DNA from: an uncultured Phocaeicola sp.
GTDB lineage: Bacteria; Bacteroidota; Bacteroidia; Bacteroidales; Bacteroidaceae
Reading direction: 5' to 3'
DNA length: 64,000 bases
Assembly (NCBI GenBank): GCA_944320855.1
Contig: CALUJF010000004.1
Span: forward strand, 1 to 64,000
The notes beneath the pieces were generated by a model. It was not told where the DNA came from. It searched no databases and worked only from the letters and a program-made list of their open reading frames with translations. The translations under genes were made by a program, and so were the position numbers. Of this stretch, positions 62,527 to 64,000 are shown one piece after another. The number at the start of each line of letters is the position of its first letter. The first letter of the stretch is position 1.

Positions 62527-63807
62527 ATGAAGAGAAATTACTTTATTGCTGCTATCGCTGCATTGGTTATGGCATCGTGTGGCAATACACAACAAAAAGA
62601 AGATTATAGTTGGATTAAAACATCGTTGGACAGGTCGGCTTCACAGCTTCTGCTGACTGCACATGAAATAGACGGTACAGGCAAGTTGCCTCGTTCAATC
62701 CATGTTGGTTATGATATGGATTTTCTGGTAAGACAGTTGGAAAGAGATACTGCTACTTTTGTAGATTCATTGCGTAAGAAGCCTACTCCGGAGATGGAGG
62801 GCAAACGCAGATTGTGTAGCGTTTATGATTGGACAAGTGGTTTCTATCCAGGCTCATTATGGTATGCTTACGAACTTACCGGCAATAAAGAGTTGGAAAC
62901 TGAGGCTGCAAAATACACCAATCTGTTAAATCCGGTACGTTATTATAAAGGTACACACGACTTGGGATTTATGGTTAATTGCAGTTACGGCAATGCACGC
63001 CGTCTGGCATATGCTGATACTATCGATGCTGTAATGGTTGAGACTGCAGATAATCTTATAGGACGTTTCGACGAAGGTACTTCATGTATCCGCTCATGGG
63101 ATTTCGGTACTTGGAATTTCCCTGTTATCATAGATAATATGATGAATCTTGACTTGCTGTTCACTGTAAGCAAAATGACTGGTGATGCCAAGTATAAGGA
63201 AATAGCATTGAAGCATGCCGACAAGACTATGGCTAATCATTTCCGTCCGGACTATACTTGCTGGCACGTGGTAAGCTATAATAATGATGGCTCAGTGGAA
63301 CGTAAGCAGACTCATCAGGGAAAGAATGATGATTCATCATGGGCCCGCGGTCAGGCTTGGGCAGTTTACGGATATACATCATGCTATCGCGAAACAGGTG
63401 ACAAGAAGTATTTGGACTTTGCTGTTAATGTGGCAGATATGATAATGGACAGAGTGAAAACAGATGATGCTATTCCTTATTGGGATTACGATGCTCCTGT
63501 TGCTGAAGAAACTCCTCGCGATGCTTCGGCTGCTGCTGTTACAGCTTCTGCGCTGATTGAGATGAGTACTATGGTGGAAGACGGACAGAAATATTTCGAT
63601 TATGCGGAGAAAATACTAAAGAGTTTGTCGTCTGATGCATATCTTGCAAAGGAAGGAGATAATCAGGGATTTATATTGATGCATTCTACAGGTTCTCTTC
63701 CTAACGGTTCGGAAATAGATGTTCCTCTTAACTATGCGGACTATTATTATCTTGAGGCTTTGCAGAGATATATGAAACTGAAAGGTATTGAATATAAGAA
63801 ATTATAA
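62527..63807 (+). CDS. GH88 unsaturated glucuronyl/uronyl hydrolase, lipoprotein
   Basis: Removes the 4,5-unsaturated uronic acid left by the lyases from the non-reducing end of imported oligosaccharides. It has 426 residues from the ATG at 62527, which directly starts a lipoprotein signal (FIAAIAALVMASCGNT, Cys18); the in-frame ATG at 62506 adds seven residues. The (alpha/alpha)6 barrel shows the two catalytic aspartates of the family: Asp145 in THDLGFM and Asp203 in VIIDNMMNLDLL. Further hallmarks: VYDWTSGFYPGSLWYAYEL, SWARGQAWAVYGY and YADYYYLEAL at the end. Corresponds to BT4658 in the heparin PUL. Confidence 0.94.
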   Translation: MKRNYFIAAIAALVMASCGNTQQKEDYSWIKTSLDRSASQLLLTAHEIDGTGKLPRSIHVGYDMDFLVRQLERDTATFVDSLRKKPTPEMEGKRRLCSVYDWTSGFYPGSLWYAYELTGNKELETEAAKYTNLLNPVRYYKGTHDLGFMVNCSYGNARRLAYADTIDAVMVETADNLIGRFDEGTSCIRSWDFGTWNFPVIIDNMMNLDLLFTVSKMTGDAKYKEIALKHADKTMANHFRPDYTCWHVVSYNNDGSVERKQTHQGKNDDSSWARGQAWAVYGYTSCYRETGDKKYLDFAVNVADMIMDRVKTDDAIPYWDYDAPVAEETPRDASAAAVTASALIEMSTMVEDGQKYFDYAEKILKSLSSDAYLAKEGDNQGFILMHSTGSLPNGSEIDVPLNYADYYYLEALQRYMKLKGIEYKKL

Positions 63808-63810
63808 ATA

Positions 63811-63942
63811 GTTGACAAGACTGCTTTTCAGGCGACAAGTTGACGAGTTGACAAGGCTCTCCATCCGGATGGGAACCTTGTTCACTTGTAACTGAAGCCT
63901 TGTTACCTGAAAGAAAACCTTGTCAACTTGTTAACTCGTTAA
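63811..63942. repeat. Inverted GTTGACAAG / CTTGTCAAC repeat region after GH88
   Basis: GTTGACAAG at 63811-63819, with relatives at 63839 and 63848, faces CTTGTCAAC at 63919-63927 and GTTAAC-type copies up to 63942. Two internal units beginning CTTGTT (63877, 63899) are 22 bp apart. A long imperfect hairpin can form between GH88 and the next gene. Phasing is less regular than in the other arrays. Confidence 0.65.
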
Positions 63943-63955
63943 CTAATTTACAATT

Positions 63956-64000
63956 ATGAAAATATTTGCTTTTAAAAATCTGGCTGTTTCAGTAGCGTTG
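63956..64000 (+). CDS. Start of an exported protein, cut by the right edge
   Basis: Fifteen codons, MKIFAFKNLAVSVAL, in frame to the window end. A basic N-terminus and hydrophobic stretch look like a signal peptide. Its position after GH88 equals BT4657 (a PL12 lyase) in the B. thetaiotaomicron heparin locus, so a lyase or sulfatase is expected, but the sequence is too short to tell. Confidence 0.55.
   Translation, partial: MKIFAFKNLAVSVAL

Overview
The window comes from a Bacteroidales gut-type bacterium (Bacteroides, Phocaeicola or a close relative). Three lines of evidence support this: three SusC/SusD-type glycan importers, two hybrid two-component (HTCS) regulators, and many Bacteroidetes -7 promoter boxes (TAnnTTTG) with no Shine-Dalgarno sites. 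No rRNA, tRNA, CRISPR array or insertion sequence was seen.

Layout. 1-599 is the start of a leftward heparinase II (PL21) gene. 858-5159 holds tatA and a first HTCS. 5395-32928 is an arabinan-type polysaccharide utilisation locus (PUL). It has two GH51 enzymes and a GH43 reading left, a second HTCS, a large surface lipoprotein, two SusC/D pairs (the first SusC carries an in-frame amber stop), two endo-arabinanase-like GH43s and a GH97. The order resembles the Bacteroides thetaiotaomicron arabinan locus around BT0360-BT0369 (from memory, not searched). 32995-36671 carries two small envelope proteins on the minus strand, cysS and a small outer-membrane barrel. 36937-44610 is a fimbrillin-type surface locus: a short leader-like peptide, a fimbrillin lipoprotein, a lipoprotein with a zinc-protease motif, and two large paralogous lipoproteins. 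44925-46886 is a serine-type sulfatase. 47458-50167 is an accessory stretch: an AAA-ATPase/PD-(D/E)XK protein, then a three-gene overlapping operon built around a DUF3990 (ADP-ribosyltransferase-like) protein. 50460 to the end is a heparin/heparan sulfate-type PUL (two PL12 lyases, surface binding protein, SusC, SusD, GH88, start of another exported protein). Its order mirrors BT4662 down to BT4657 of B. thetaiotaomicron.

How the parts work together. The arabinan genes encode surface endo-cleavage (GH43), import (SusC/D) and periplasmic debranching (GH51, GH43), under the second HTCS. A 21-bp-spaced direct repeat of TTTRTCCAC lies on both flanks of that HTCS gene and is the best operator candidate. 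The right-hand PUL, with the PL21 gene and perhaps the sulfatase, would depolymerise a sulfated glycosaminoglycan. The first HTCS, next to PL21, may be its regulator.

The most unusual signal is non-coding. At least seven intergenic sites carry short local repeat arrays whose sequences mostly differ but whose period is 11 bp or 22 bp (one or two helical turns). Most lie in 3' flanks, and several double as hairpins or terminators. Two of them place a near-identical 21-bp element in inverted orientation on either side of the sulfatase gene.
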